From: Harmothoe impar
Lineage: Eukaryota > Annelida > Polychaeta > Phyllodocida > Polynoidae
Direction of reading: 5' to 3'
DNA: 64,000 bases
Assembly (NCBI GenBank): GCA_947462335.1
Contig: OX381709.1
Location: 67,138,609-67,202,608, forward strand
The notes under the pieces were generated by a model. That model did no database searches. It worked only from the letters and a program-made list of their open reading frames with translations, and was not told where the DNA came from. Position 1 is the first letter of the stretch; each line of letters opens with the position of its first letter. Position numbers and translations under genes: made by a program. Below are positions 12,626-24,180 of this stretch, piece after piece.

Positions 12626-12900
12626 TTTGCAGCTTTTGCCCTTTCTTTAGCATGCCCCATTGGCGGGTCCAAGGGTGGGACCCGACGGGCCTTGCCCCCT
12701 CCCCCCCCCCCCCTCCCAAACAAAAAGAGGAGAAGAAGAGAGGAGAAAAGAGGGGGGGGGAAAGAGAGAAGGGGACAATACCATATAGACACAGACCTGA
12801 GTCTTAAAATATTGTGTCCCAAAATGTGTGAGAAGGCACCATTTAAAGTCTAGACCATCAGTATTTTTTTTGGGGGGGGGGGGGATAGTATGGCTGCTTC
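12626..12900. repeat. Low-complexity C-run, purine-rich and G-run stretch
   Basis: A long C run near 12,693-12,713, an AG-rich stretch at about 12,722-12,775 and a G run near 12,869-12,884. Proline- or glycine-rich frames on both strands come from this composition and are not genes. Confidence 0.85.
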
Positions 12901-13164
12901 GCTTGCACTGCACGTGGAAACAGACACTAAATCCATGGTTGGCCACCTTAAAGGCCCCTGTTATCTTCTGCTAATAAAGTCTTTCACATCGCTGCTACTC
13001 TTGATATGTACCTTTAATCTGTTTACCACGGTTTTGTCTTATTCTCGTATTCTAGTAACTAAATTCATTTTGTCTCAATGTAATCCTCCGCATCACTTCA
13101 TTTGTTTGCTTTATTTGGCAGAATTAACTCCTTGCATATACATGTATAGATGTGTTCTGAAATA

Positions 13165-13745
13165 TAAACTCAGTATATTCTATACATAAAGTGATGAAAG
13201 ATAGTGTGAGTAAAAAGTGTTCGGAGAGCTGCAACAAAGGTTAGAACTTGTTCATGTCAGCATAATTAAGATGTAGCAAATATCTCAACCATGGACACCC
13301 ACAGTCGCGAATGAGTATAAATCTTGAACGCTGAGGGGAGACTTTTTTTTAAAGCAGAAACTAAGGAGTATAAATGCCTTGACTAATCAGATTTGACAAG
13401 TAAGCATATATATGAGGCTTTGTTTGACCCATTGAGGGCAAGCCAACAAATTAAATGGAACAATGGGGGAGGGATTCTTTCCAATTTCTTTCCTTGAGGT
13501 GGAGGGGGCAGGACTTTCCTTATTCTCACAGAGTCATGTCAGTTACAGTTGACATCCGGCCCCTCTTGGTGTATTATATAGTCTATATTCAGTCTGGGAT
13601 GGGTGACTATTCTCTACGTTCTCACTTAATGGGTTAAAGTGTAACATCAACTGTTCTTTTCCATGGTGGCTTTCCCTCTATAACTCTGTCGGTGCATTGT
13701 GTCCTTTTACATCTGTAATGATATGATATGTTGCCAAATGATATG
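13165..13745 (+). repeat. Block B copy 2 (partial)
   Basis: Resembles 23,485-23,760. TTCTATACATAAAGTGATGA, GGAGAG..GCAACAAAGGT, CATGGACACCC, GTGCATTGTG and TTTTACAT..ATG are shared in the same order. The 3' half of block B, present in copies 1 and 3, is not recognisable here. Confidence 0.55.
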
Positions 13746-14319
13746 TACATTATTCTATAAGTTTTCATCTCTAACATTACTAGTTATGAAAGGTCCCATT
13801 AAGCAAGGAGACATGGCCTAGACTATGTCTAACTTCTAATGTTCTATATGCACATAGGCCACATAATCAAAATACAGACAATCTGTAAATATATATGTAA
13901 AGCAAAATATATATTTCTGTGTGGCAGACGGTTTCTCAGACCGTATCTTCCTCCTAAAATGTTGCTGTGATAAATGCCACTGTTCATTAAATCTGTTTAA
14001 AAATAGAAGTGTGGGAACAGGTAAGTCTGACAGATTCTCGTGAAAGTTTCAAATCCTGCCATATGGTCTTTCAAGAGATGATTTACACATTTTCTGGTGC
14101 TATATATTGTTACATGAGTCATCATAAAAAAACAAAAATGATGCCAAAAGGGTTCAAGTGGCATGTTCTAAAAAAATCCCAAACACATTAACTGATTGAG
14201 ACAACAAATATCAGTCCTATATGTATTGAAACATCCGTCTAGAAATATCTGTCTATCTGAGAGTTGTCATTAGTGTAGGCTAACATGTATGTGTATGTTC
14301 TGTCTTGGTGTCCCTTTAA

Positions 14320-14480
14320 GCTGTCATATGCAGCTTATACGAGAGTTTTTGCCGCTATGGTACAGTACTAAAGTCACCATAATCAAATCGCTGGTCTGGC
14401 TTATAGGATCGGCACAAAGTCTAGGTGTGGCTAATACATTTGTGTATGTGAGTTAGGCTTATATGCGAGGTTTTACGGTA
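14320..14480 (+). mobile_element. TACCGTA-family element, truncated copy
   Basis: The 3' end, CGAGGTTTTACGGTA at 14,466-14,480, matches the ends at 33,700 and 53,636. Interior phrases CAGCTTATACG, ATGGTACAG, GGCTTATAGGATC and GTTAGGCTTATATG also recur in the 53.5-kb copy. The left inverted end is missing or decayed. Confidence 0.7.
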
Positions 14481-14589
14481 ATTATTTAGATACAAATGAA
14501 CTGCAATATTCCAGTGCCCAAAAACCTCCTTTCTGAGGCTCATCATGGATGTCATGAGGTTTGGACAAAGGAGCCAGAAATAACTGCAG

Positions 14590-14800
14590 GGTTGTGCCAT
14601 ATCTCTTATCTGTGATCCTGTAGTAAACTATCATACTGGCTTCTGTCTCTTAGATGCTATTACCTTATGATGATTCAATGATTATAGAAATGGTGTGAGT
14701 CCTTTTCCCTCCGTCAGGGCATATCTGTTAAGTGAATCAGACTCTTTCTTCTCACAGTACTTAGGGAAACCTTTATATTCTCACCTAATGCATGTATTAA
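14590..14800 (+). repeat. Block E copy 1 (partial)
   Basis: Resembles 21,190-21,290: TGTGATCCTG, CTTATGATGATTC and a following GTACAGAG-like phrase. It lies just before block A copy 4, as block E copy 2 lies just before block A copy 5. Weak match. Confidence 0.45.
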
Positions 14801-15084
14801 TTACTGAATCTTTCTGGTCCTGGGTTCAATCTAAGACTTACTAGAGCTTAAGCTTTAGTTTGACTGAAATGACTTTTCTCTTGTCCTGTCTTCAGAAGGG
14901 TCTACAAACGTCATTATAAGCCTGGTGCCAAAATAGGTTAGTCACTTCTGAAGCAAAAGAGAAAACATCAACCTCAAGATGAATTTATGATGTCTATATA
15001 GATACACAACACCTCTTCCCTCAGAAATACAATAACAGACAACTGACCCTGGCTTTTATAGATTTTCTCTAGAAAGAGGGACAG

Positions 15085-15795
15085 TATGAGTGATGGGATT
15101 TTAGGATTCCCAAGTTCACTTCATCATTGCATCTGAGACACCACCTGTTAGATATTGACAGCAAATGTTGCCAAGACTCTCATCAGCATATATAAGCCCC
15201 CTGTTCCAATTACATAACTATTCTGCTCTAATTCAACTGATGTTAGAAGCAAGGCAAGTTTGGGAACTATGCCAAACAAGAGATAAATTATGCTGTCCCC
15301 GGGCGAGATGGGTTTCCCAGGATTATTAGACAGGCACACCTGGATCTCGGCTGGATGCTGGAAATCCTCTGTCTACATGCCCTGTCACCTTTTCAATCCT
15401 GCAGGTCATGATTAGGAGGAACCACCATCCCCCTGACAGATTATAACAGTGAGCCGCACACCCCCTGTGCATTGTGGAGTGGCAGCTCCATCGTTATATC
15501 TAATGACCACAGGTGATACGGGGGTTGAGAATGAATATAAATCATATCATTCGCTGCTGATGGTTGGAGACACAAGCAGCTCCCTTCCTGCCAGCAGGGG
15601 AGAGTCCCCTATAGACAAGGTGATATCCCTGAGGGATGGATTAGCATGCCTAACTTACTACAGAAAGGACCAATACAGTGCAGCTCTAGATCTCCGGTGA
15701 GTCCAGGCTCCACAGGCTATAGATTCAAGATGGACAGAAATTGGCCACCTTCAGCATCCCCTGCATTTCTTGACCATGGATATCAAGTAATTCAA
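15085..15795 (+). repeat. Block A copy 4
   Basis: The most complete copy of block A together with copy 1. GGGATTTTAGGATTCCCAAG, GAGACACCACCTGTTAGATA, GAGATGGGTTTCCCAGGATT, CTGCAGGTCATG, TTGGATTAGCATGCCTAACT-like text and GTGAGTCCAGGCTCCACAGG are all present in order. Not coding. Confidence 0.78.
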
Positions 15796-16949
15796 AGTTG
15801 CATAATATTTAAGGTCAACATACAGGAGGCAAATGAGGACTCTAAAGTGTTAATCACCCTGTAATACATGAAAGATTAAGATGATATGGCAAAAGTAGTG
15901 AGCACATGTACATATAGATATAGTGTATTGTAATGTACCATGATAGATCATCGGCATATGTGGTGGCAATTTCTGGTTCTGACCCTATTTTTCTCCTTTA
16001 GATGGGTAAAAGTTCGGGTTCCTGTCAGTGTGCAGTAATGAATGATCCCTTAAAATAAAGCTTAACATATATCTGATTTTTAAAATTTAAATCCCACATC
16101 AAAAAGTGTGTTCTGACTTTGCGCTAGTTGTCATGGAAACTGACTTACCGAAACTGGAGAAATTTTACAGGTGCCCAGCGACCTTTGACTTTGAGCTTTG
16201 ACCCCTCCAAGCACCACCCAGGGTTACCATGATGGCGGGCATGGCAACAATAAACTTTTTATTGCTTTTACCAAGGCCGCTGGCAACAATTTGGGCCGCA
16301 GATTATGATTCTGTGACACATTTAAGGCTTCCTACCACTGATTCTATGCACAGTAATACCGTTTTTCATTGGCACTATATAGGACTACAACATAATGGGG
16401 GCGAATTTGTAGGCCTACTGTGACATCATATCATTAGAAACCTGTAGAGGTCCGCGTGTAAACATAAGGATCTCTCTGATGCCCACCTCATTATTACATT
16501 CCCCGCTTCTATTCTCTATGATGCAATATTCTCCTTGATGCAATATGTTCTGAATTTACCACAGATACACTTGACAGACATTCTATGTGAAATATGTCAA
16601 ATTCATCGATTATTGGACCAAGTCTGGATCTCTTTGACCTGTTTCAGGCCTAGAACCCTAAATACGGATATCATATATGAAAAGCCATGTATAACATCAA
16701 TAAGTCATCCACCTCGATATATAACACACAAAAAAAATATAATAAAAAGTGAATATCCTAACAATACAAGCCACCATAAAAGTAAAATCCCATTTGCACA
16801 GTTTCTGTGATGTGTGAGCAAATGATGAAAAGCATTAAGAAAAGCAAGTACAAGCTCCAACATAGACCATAAATAAAACAGATACCCACCAACAAGAAAA
16901 ATAACAATAGAAATTCTTCTCTTAGGCAAGTGAGTTACAATGCAAAAAT

Positions 16950-17450
16950 TAAATCCAAATGAGATAAGTTCCCATTTTAAACATAGCAATTTACTAAAGA
17001 TGCTCTTGAGTGGGCATGCTCGCCCTGTGTGAGGAATAACAGTCTGTTGTATTTTCAAGCAGCGTTTTCTTCTATTGACCCAGCCTATAAACGGTAAGTG
17101 ATCCCCCCTGTTTGGGGTTTTAAAACACAACTGTAGGCAGTGGACATAAAACCCAGGTACAGACTCTGAAATAAGTTTTATTTTCAGCTCGTGTCAGTAT
17201 TTTCTGCTCATATATGGCTTACATACTTAGCCACTGCTAAATAAGGAAGCCCGTTTATAAAAAGCTGAGCACTTTACTCTGTGAGAAAGACTAGCATGCG
17301 TTGCAACTCGTGTCGTGTGGATAAGACTTCTAAGCGACTATTAACATAATATGCAAAGGACATTGCTTGGCATGCTTCTATATTGTGTAGGCGTACAAAT
17401 GAGATTTACATTATGTCAGTAGACCTGCACTGTCAGCTAAGGGGGGAGGT
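16950..17450 (+). repeat. Block G copy 2
   Basis: Same order of phrases as 9,480-9,770 (CAGGTACAGA.TCTGAAATAA, TCTGCTCATATA, AAAGCTGAGCACTT, AAGACTAGCATGCGTTG, ATTAACATAATATGC, ACAAATGAGATTTACAT). A 141-codon minus-strand frame overlaps it but has no domain motif. Confidence 0.55.
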
Positions 17451-17802
17451 TGCAGGTCGTTTAGGTTTCAGTGATCATAGATGTGGGCAATGAAATAATA
17501 TTATCACTTCGATTTATGACAGATGGACTCATAAGCAGTTATATTATAGAATGTGTTAACATCTAGATACAGGTTACACTGTACATCCCCAAAGACACGT
17601 ATCTGTTTGGTAGTCATATGAGAGGGAGGGAGCGGCGGGGCAGACATTAAAAGCAAAACGATGTTGTCCAAAATTTTACTGTTGGAGGTTTACATGGGAA
17701 ATGATGCATAGACTTACATGATGAAGCCATCTATTATGGACGAGTTGGGTGAGGGAGGATGAGAATTGTTGAGTGAATTCATACAATATATTTTAATATA
17801 AG

Positions 17803-18022
17803 TGTAGGGGTCGGATTCCCCGTACCCTGGTGGAGAGCCCGAAGGGGTGAAACACCTGGGTAATCCTCTCCCTCTGTACCATACCGATCCAGTAACGTAG
17901 GGAGCGGAGAACAGTCAGACACAGGTTGGTAGTGTAACGGTTAGCACGCTTGTCACCGGTGCGAGAGGTCTGTGGTTCGATTCCTGGCCGATCCAATGAC
18001 TAAGTTTCCCACGACCTCTACA
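17803..18022 (+). mobile_element. Short TIR-bounded element with internal tRNA-like sequence, copy 1
   Basis: About 220 bp. It starts TGTAGGGGTCG and ends CGACCTCTACA, imperfect inverted ends. Inside, about 17,923-17,996 folds like a tRNA: D-stem GTGT/GCAC, anticodon stem CTTGT/GCGAG with loop CACCGGT, and a B-box GGTTCGATTCC. The T stem is weak and U33 is absent, so this is a tRNA-derived SINE head and not a working tRNA. Confidence 0.72.
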
Positions 18023-18356
18023 CTGGTGGATCGGCCGCGATGAATCGGGTAGTACGTTGACTATAGACGGTTGGAGCATTCCAACTTGCTGGTGATTGGC
18101 CACCTGCTGGCGGTTGGTAGTTGGAGGAGCAGGTTGGGAAGTGTTGGTCCCCAGTACGGGCAGTTGGAGTTCAGCATGGAGTTCGGTCAACAAATTGGCT
18201 GAATCGGTATGGTGTAGAAAGCTTCCATCACTGGGAAGCCAGGGTATCTCAACGACTGCTTGATAAAGCCCCTTCTAGGAGGGAGAGAAAGCCCAGGGTT
18301 GGTAACCTCCTGGAAAATCCGAATCTAGAGGACATAATGGAAGCTGATGGGGGTAG

Positions 18357-18577
18357 TGTAGGGGTCGGATTCCCCGTACCCTGGTAGAGAGACCGAAGGG
18401 GTGAAACACTTGGGTAATCCTCCTCCCCTGTACCATACCAATCCAGTAACGTAGGGAGCGGAGAACAGTCAGACACGGGTTGGTAGTGTAATGGTTAGCA
18501 CACTTGTCACCGGTGCGAGAAGTCTGTGGTTCGATTCCCGGCCAATCCAATGACTAAGTTTTCCGCGATCTCTACAT
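18357..18577 (+). mobile_element. Short TIR-bounded element with internal tRNA-like sequence, copy 2
   Basis: A close copy of 17,803-18,022 in the same orientation. The tRNA-like part (about 18,478-18,549) keeps a 7-bp acceptor stem GGGTTGG/CCAATCC with one G-U pair, plus the same D and anticodon stems. The T stem is poorly paired. The terminal repeat reads TGTAGGGGTCGG against CGATCTCTACA. Confidence 0.74.
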
Positions 18578-18779
18578 AATTCATTTCCTTCCTAGAGGCA
18601 TGGAGTAAATCAGATCTTAGTCGAGGGTTTATGGATCTTTTGCTGTTTATTTGTTTGTGTACCTGGCAGCATCCTGCAATTTGATCGTTGAATTCCGACT
18701 GTGCTCTGTTTGTGTACTGTGGTCCTTTCTGTGTGCACAGACATGCTTGCAATCGGAACCCACCAGAATTAAAGCTGAA

Positions 18780-19410
18780 ATGCATGTTGACTTGGGACTC
18801 TCTCTCCAAGACTCTGATTTCATCAATTATCTAATGACATATACAACGTTCATTGCTAGAGTAGTATGCAGTCTTAAACCATGTTTATAAGACTGCATGA
18901 TAATTCAGGATATATGAAGTACCAAAGAAAACAAAAGCATATTACAACCAGTGCTAGGATAGAATGATTAATGATATGGGATATGTAACGTTATGATTTC
19001 AACAAGAAGGTGACATATTAGGCATAATCTAAACATAAAGTTGGATGTGTTCTCAGTTTCCATTCTTAAAAACAGGAAAAGATATTCCAGACGTCCAATG
19101 TTCTGTACTCAAGGCAATGTTGTATAATGTGGGACAGGGCAGTGTTAATATAGAGGGGTGCATACTATAAATGGGCAGCTCTTATCGAAAGGTTATATCT
19201 ATAATGGGTCTCTACAATAATCAGTTTAGTCGACGAACTTGCTAGTGATGAAAGACAATTCATTACAGAATCATTCTTTTTGCGAAAGAAATCTTTGAAT
19301 TTAACATTTTCAAACACGGAAATCATCAGAGTTAATGGCCCTTAACCAAAATTGATTTGGTTCATTTTCCATCCATTGCTCTGGGCTGATATTTGTCTGG
19401 TTTCCACAGT
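18780..19410 (+). repeat. Block D copy 1
   Basis: Matches 26,420-26,900 closely: GACTTGGGACTCTCTCTCC, AAGACTCTGATTT, ATCAATTATCTAATGACAT, TAGAGTAGTATG, AAACCATGTTTATA, CTGCATGATAATTCAG, ATATTACAACCA.GTGCTAGG. The 3' part (19,320-19,410) matches 31,970-32,060. An 11-bp hairpin ATGCAGTCTTA/TAAGACTGCAT lies at about 18,867-18,898. Confidence 0.78.
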
Positions 19411-19799
19411 AATTGGTGTTATAATGGACATTGAGCTAATGGAAATGATGCATAAAATATCATTTAATTCCTTAAAAGATAACTTGATAATGTTTGATTC
19501 TAATGTATTTTGATGAGTGAATATTTACTGAGCTATGCACTTTGTTCAAAGCCATTATTTCCAATGAATATTGAGAGCTATTTGTTTTATATTTTACCTG
19601 ATATCACCAGAGTATGATACTTTTGAATAACAAGACTTTGGACTAATAATAATGTTCTAACATAGCGGTCAATTGTATGTATGTTAGTCCACCACCACAA
19701 ATGATTAGAAATGTGTAGTTATTTAATGAGTATAGTAGCCCATGGGATCCTCTGCACATAATGATACTACCGGGTACATGTATATTTTTTCTTACTGCA

Positions 19800-20235
19800 A
19801 ACCATTTCTAAGAGATGCCTCATTCCTCTGTCTAAACTGTCAAATACTATGCATATAGCCCTGAGGGATATATCCAGGAAAACCACTTGATGACAGTCTA
19901 TTTCACAATGACTACCCCTTCTGACTTCACTGACAGGCTTCATTAGCTAAACTAATTAGACCCTATTGGAATTTAGTAGCATATCCGGTATGGTACACTC
20001 GCTTTAAGGGGCAACATGAGTAAGGTATGGTGTTTCATCATATCAGGCCCTATAGTTGTCACATTTGCAGCGATGCAGAATCTGTTTAAGTTATTTCATC
20101 ATCATAACGCCTACGCCCACACATTAAATTTTGATAAGTTTGGTTTTCATGATGCCCTCAACTTGGTGTCATCTGAGAGTATGATGTTGGTAACAGTAAA
20201 CATTCCAGACGAGTCAGTTGAACCTAATTAAGGTG
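19800..20235 (+). repeat. Block C copy 2
   Basis: Shares AGGGATATATCCAG, TTGATGACAGTCTATTTCAC, AATGACTACCC, CTTCATTAGC.AAACTAATTA and TTTAGTAGCATATCC with copy 3 at 32,640. The following 200 bp also correspond loosely (TGTCACATTTG.AG, a GAGTATGATG phrase). Confidence 0.7.
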
Positions 20236-20299
20236 TCAGTATCAATTTATACTATAAAGGCGTAAGCCTGCGGCTTCCTAGTTTCAGATATTTTGGACT

Positions 20300-20430
20300 A
20301 TATTGTATCCAATAACTGCTGATGTAGGTCAAAAATATATGAATAAATGAATAAAACAATATTACGCTCAGAATCATTTTGGATCTTTTGAAGCTATTTC
20401 GGATGTGATTTGGTGGTCAAAGAATTGATG
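20300..20430 (+). repeat. Block H copy 1
   Basis: Resembles 21,965-22,100: ACTATATTGT, AATAAC, GCTGATGTAGGTCA, AATAAAACAATA, TTTTGAAG and TGGTCAAAG are shared in order. The two copies precede block E copies 2 and 3. Confidence 0.55.
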
Positions 20431-21054
20431 CATAGCCAGTGAGTTTGCACTGCACTTCGCACTGTAGGTTGCAAGGTATTTTCAATGCTTTAAATCAAAC
20501 AGAAAGGATGATATATTTGACCTACCTACACTAGATTTTATTAGCACGTATTGTCCCTGGATTACATCTGGTCGTCATACATTTCCTGATAATGATAATG
20601 CAATGTTAAGCTCTTAGCAACGCATACTGTCGTTGACTTTCTATATATTATATTAAAAATAAGTGTACCATATATTATATTCTTGCTTTTGGGGTAAAAA
20701 AGAACAGGTGCCGCCTGGGGTATTAATACTGTAATATACACATAAGGTTACTAGAGACACAAGATAATGAGATAGTGTCCAGCCACTTAGGAACGATGTT
20801 GCTTGTAGCAGCTGTAGCTAACATCGGCAGAGCAAGATTAATGGTAGGTTAGATTCTATATTACTCATTTCTTTCACCAAAAACGTTCATGATCTCATCA
20901 GTTCTTGGTTGGTTTGATGGAACATAATGCCGAAACATATATCTGAGGCAGTATTATCATATTATTGCTTAAAGTTTGAAATGTTCCCATGAGATTTAAG
21001 AAAGACATGGTCTAAATACATTAAATTTTAGGACTAATACCCAGATTAATTTTG

Positions 21055-21500
21055 ACAGGCATGGCCCAAAGCATCACACAGTCAGGCCCCAACTAATCTA
21101 AATTATGGTGTGTATTTCCTGGCTTTGCTAAATCATGCATAGAAGATGTGATGACAACGAGCGAACCATAACAAGTTGCAGTATTGTCCCAAATGTCCTT
21201 GCTGTGATCCTGATAGCAGTTACTGCCTATGAGAAATCACCACCTTATGATGCTTCACTGGTCGTACAGAGAATGATGAGGTAAAAGTGGCCTCTATAAA
21301 TCGGACACCTCGATAATCTGCCCCCGATAAATTGCAATAATTATTATCTGTGCCATAACACAACTCCTATTGGTAGCTATGAAATTGGGAATGGTTCTTT
21401 TGAAACCAATACTATTGGCCCTATTACTGTTCTTTAACCATTAGGCCTATTGAATATACCACAGATTGTTTCTTAATTCTTATTTCATGTTTCTAACTAT
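21055..21500 (+). repeat. Block E copy 2
   Basis: Matches 22,560-22,930: GGCATGGCCCAAAGCATCA, GGCCCCAACTAATCTAAATTA, GGTGTGT, ACATAGAAG-like text, CAAGTTGCAGTATTGT, CCAAATG.CCTTGCTGTGATCCT and CCTCGATAATCTGCC. Non-coding. Confidence 0.75.
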
Positions 21501-21609
21501 GAAGATCTTCTGTCTGCCAACACGCCACTAAGTGTCTTTTACAAATTACAAATGATGAATCGGAAGCTAATTATTTTTTTGCGAAAGTTTTACATACTCC
21601 AGTCCTAAT

Positions 21610-21860
21610 GTTCATAGGATGATGAAGCGTGAAAGAATATAAATAATATCATCCGCTGCTGATGGTTGGAGACACTCCTGCTGGCAGGGGGATCCTCTAG
21701 ACAAGGGGATACCCCTGAGGGTTGGATTAGCATGCCTAACTTACTGCAGAAAGGACTAAGACAGAGCAGCTCCCCCATGAGTCCAGCCTCCACAGGGCCA
21801 CAAACTCAGGATAAACAAAAATTAACCAGCATCAGCATCATCTGTATTTCTTGGCCAGGG
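21610..21860 (+). repeat. Block A copy 5 (3' half)
   Basis: Only the 3' half of block A: ATCATCCGCTGCTGATGGTT, GGAGACAC, CCCTGAGGGTTGGATTAGCA, TGCCTAACTTACTGCAGAAA and CCATGAGTCCAGCCTCCACA are almost identical to copy 4. Confidence 0.75.
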
Positions 21861-21964
21861 AAATTATACAAAGTAAGGTACTCGTCTTCACCCCATTATA
21901 TGCCATCATGTCTGAGTACAAAATATATGAACCGAATGTAAATTTTTATTCTCTACATTATAGA

Positions 21965-22100
21965 TGGTATGAACTATATTGTGTAACAATAACCTAGATA
22001 AATGCTGATATAGGTCAGGGCAATTCAATAAAATAATAATTTTAGGGCCATTTAGTGGATATTTTGAAGGTGGTTCTTTGGTCTACGAGGCAGCTCCTAA
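21965..22100 (+). repeat. Block H copy 2
   Basis: Counterpart of 20,300-20,430, about 1.65 kb away in the same orientation. It lies before block E copy 3 as copy 1 lies before block E copy 2. Confidence 0.55.
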
Positions 22101-22299
22101 GTTTTTATGGTAAGTTATTTGACTGCTACAACGTTATCATACTCATAATCCAGGTATGTTGATTTCAATTACTTTAGGTTTACTTTTTCAGTGGACATAA
22201 TAGCAAGATGTGCCAAATGTATCTGATTGTCAGAAGGGACGTATTGATTCCATAGCAAATAAAGCATACTAATGTTGTTTTATTATTACTACACATGAG

Positions 22300-22445
22300 C
22301 TCCCCGTCCTGTTATCGGCACGTTTATCCACTCTCCACGTTTGGCATGGCACCATGTTATGTCAGTGTGAAGGTCAACACCCAAGGCCCATTCAGGAGTC
22401 AGATGTCAAACCCCATGTGGTCATTACACGGATAAAGGCTCAAAA
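22300..22445 (+). repeat. Block F copy 1
   Basis: Shares ATCGGCACGTTTATC, CAGTGTGAAGGTCA.CACCCA, AGGCC, AGGAG, CCCCATGTGGTCATTACACG and AAAGG with 37,085-37,185. Confidence 0.7.
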
Positions 22446-22559
22446 GCTACAGCAGAAGCTTCACTTCTCCCTTTCCACTTAGAATTGGAGCAATTATGGT
22501 GTTTGAATTGGAGCTAGATGGTGATGAAATTGTACCTCTAGGACCACTGCCCAGAGCAA

Positions 22560-23130
22560 CCCTTACGAGCATGGCCCAAGGCATCAGAGTGGGGGCCAAA
22601 CTAATCTAAATTACGGTGTGTGATTTTACGATATTTCCTTCTTGCGTTTACCAAAACAATCAGAGAAAGTTCAATGAAGATAACGACAGGAGAACCATAA
22701 CAATATTGTTTCCTTAGCCTTACCAACACATACATAGAAGAAAACCAAGTTGCAGCATTGTGCCAAATGCCCTTACTGTGATCCTGGTCAATATTGGTGT
22801 ATCAGATGACACTACTTTTTGGTGATTCGCTGATCACGGATAGAAAGATCAGGATGAAAGTAGCCCTCTACAGGGAGGCCTCGATAATCTGCCACTGAAT
22901 AATTTTCCATTCGAATTATCTGTACTTAGGAGAAGTATCCTGGTATTTTCATCTGACCAGAACATTGTTATGTGTATGTTTGGATCTTCTTAATTATAAG
23001 TTTCCTTTAAAAAAATTAATTGACCGAGACGCTCAGGGACTAACTCGTTTCCTCCTTCAGGTTATAATCTGACACAGCTGACATCGTTTTCAACATGGTT
23101 CACCTACTCTTTCCCTCTTTGTACTGTTTG
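22560..23130 (+). repeat. Block E copy 3
   Basis: The most complete copy. The 5' part matches 21,060-21,330 and the 3' part (CATCTGACCAGAACATT, CAGCTGACATC, TTCACCTACTCTTTCCCTC) matches 27,760-27,940. Confidence 0.72.
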
Positions 23131-23237
23131 TCAACATCTTCCATCTGCATATATCACCTTTATTTTCTAGATCACCAGTGACTATATATCTACAATATTT
23201 GCCAAGTGGCAGTTCCCTCCCTAGTATAATTATATGC

Positions 23238-23279
23238 CAGAAAGCTAGTAACAAGTAGCTAGAAACTACTAGCTTTCTG
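23238..23279. repeat. Small perfect stem-loop (13-bp stem)
   Basis: CAGAAAGCTAGTA at 23,238-23,250 is the reverse complement of 23,267-23,279, with a 16-nt loop. Origin unknown. It lies outside any gene and resembles the core of a tiny foldback element. Confidence 0.7.
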
Positions 23280-23484
23280 TATATGCTCTAAAAGCAGCTG
23301 AACCATTGGACATATAATGAGGTTCCACTTGACGTGATAATGTGGCTCTCGATGGGTAATGAAACTACATAATTTGATTTTGTTCATTTAGTGATTTTGT
23401 GCACCCAATTGTACATTTGCTTAAAACCTGACCCATATTCCTGGGGTTTAGATGTATTCTCTGATTGACAACGTTAGTATAGGG

Positions 23485-24180
23485 ACTATACATGTTCTAT
23501 ACCTAAAGCGATGAGAGATATTGTTTGGAGAGTTTCAACAAAGGTAAAAACTTGAAATAATTTAGTGCCTATTTGTATTCATCATGGACACCCCTAATGA
23601 CCTTCACATCATAACATCTAAGAACAACATCATCACCACTGATCATCAGCAACCGTTCTGAAAATGTTTTTAATACATGGTTGTTCCACCACACCTCTTT
23701 CGGGGCATTGTGCCATTTTACATGCGATGTAACCTGCATTATGAAACATTCCCAAATGGCAGGTAATATAATGATGAGGAGAAGAACATAAGGCTGTAAT
23801 GAAGCATTTGTTTGTCTGAGCCCAGCCATACCGGTTCTGTGTTTTGTAAGTAGTCTTCCTCTCCACACAAATTGGACAGTAGGTTTAGGTTTAATCTAAT
23901 CCTATTTCTCCCTGAGTCAGGCTCATTTCTTTAGATCACCTGTTTTAAGGTGAGGTGCACTTTCCTTTGTCAGCCTCAGTAGAATATTTCACTCAGTCCT
24001 TGACTGTCATGCTCATTACAAAACACTTGCAGCTTCCCGATTTAATTACAATTTTCCATTCTCTCTCATTAGTGTTTTATCTTCACAAGGTGATACTAGG
24101 TCACTTCAAGGGAGTGTTTATGTACTTTACTAGTAAAACCAGGCATGTGCATGATGCTGGCCTGACCCAGAACAGAATGG
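23485..24180 (+). repeat. Block B copy 3
   Basis: Its 5' third pairs with 13,165-13,745 and its 3' two thirds with 6,440-6,890, so it bridges the two partial copies. It is interrupted on the right by the TIR element starting at 24,187. Confidence 0.78.

Noticed and set aside
12541..12946. Proline- and glycine-rich frames on both strands
   Set aside because: They are made by C, G and purine runs and have no independent support.
16705..17130. 141-codon minus-strand open frame with hydrophobic stretches
   Set aside because: It overlaps block G, whose other copy has no such frame. The hydrophobic look comes from AT-rich DNA.
17923..18549. Two functional tRNA genes
   Set aside because: The T stem is poorly paired, U33 is missing and there is no T-run terminator. 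Both lie in repeat units, so tRNA-derived SINE heads fit better.
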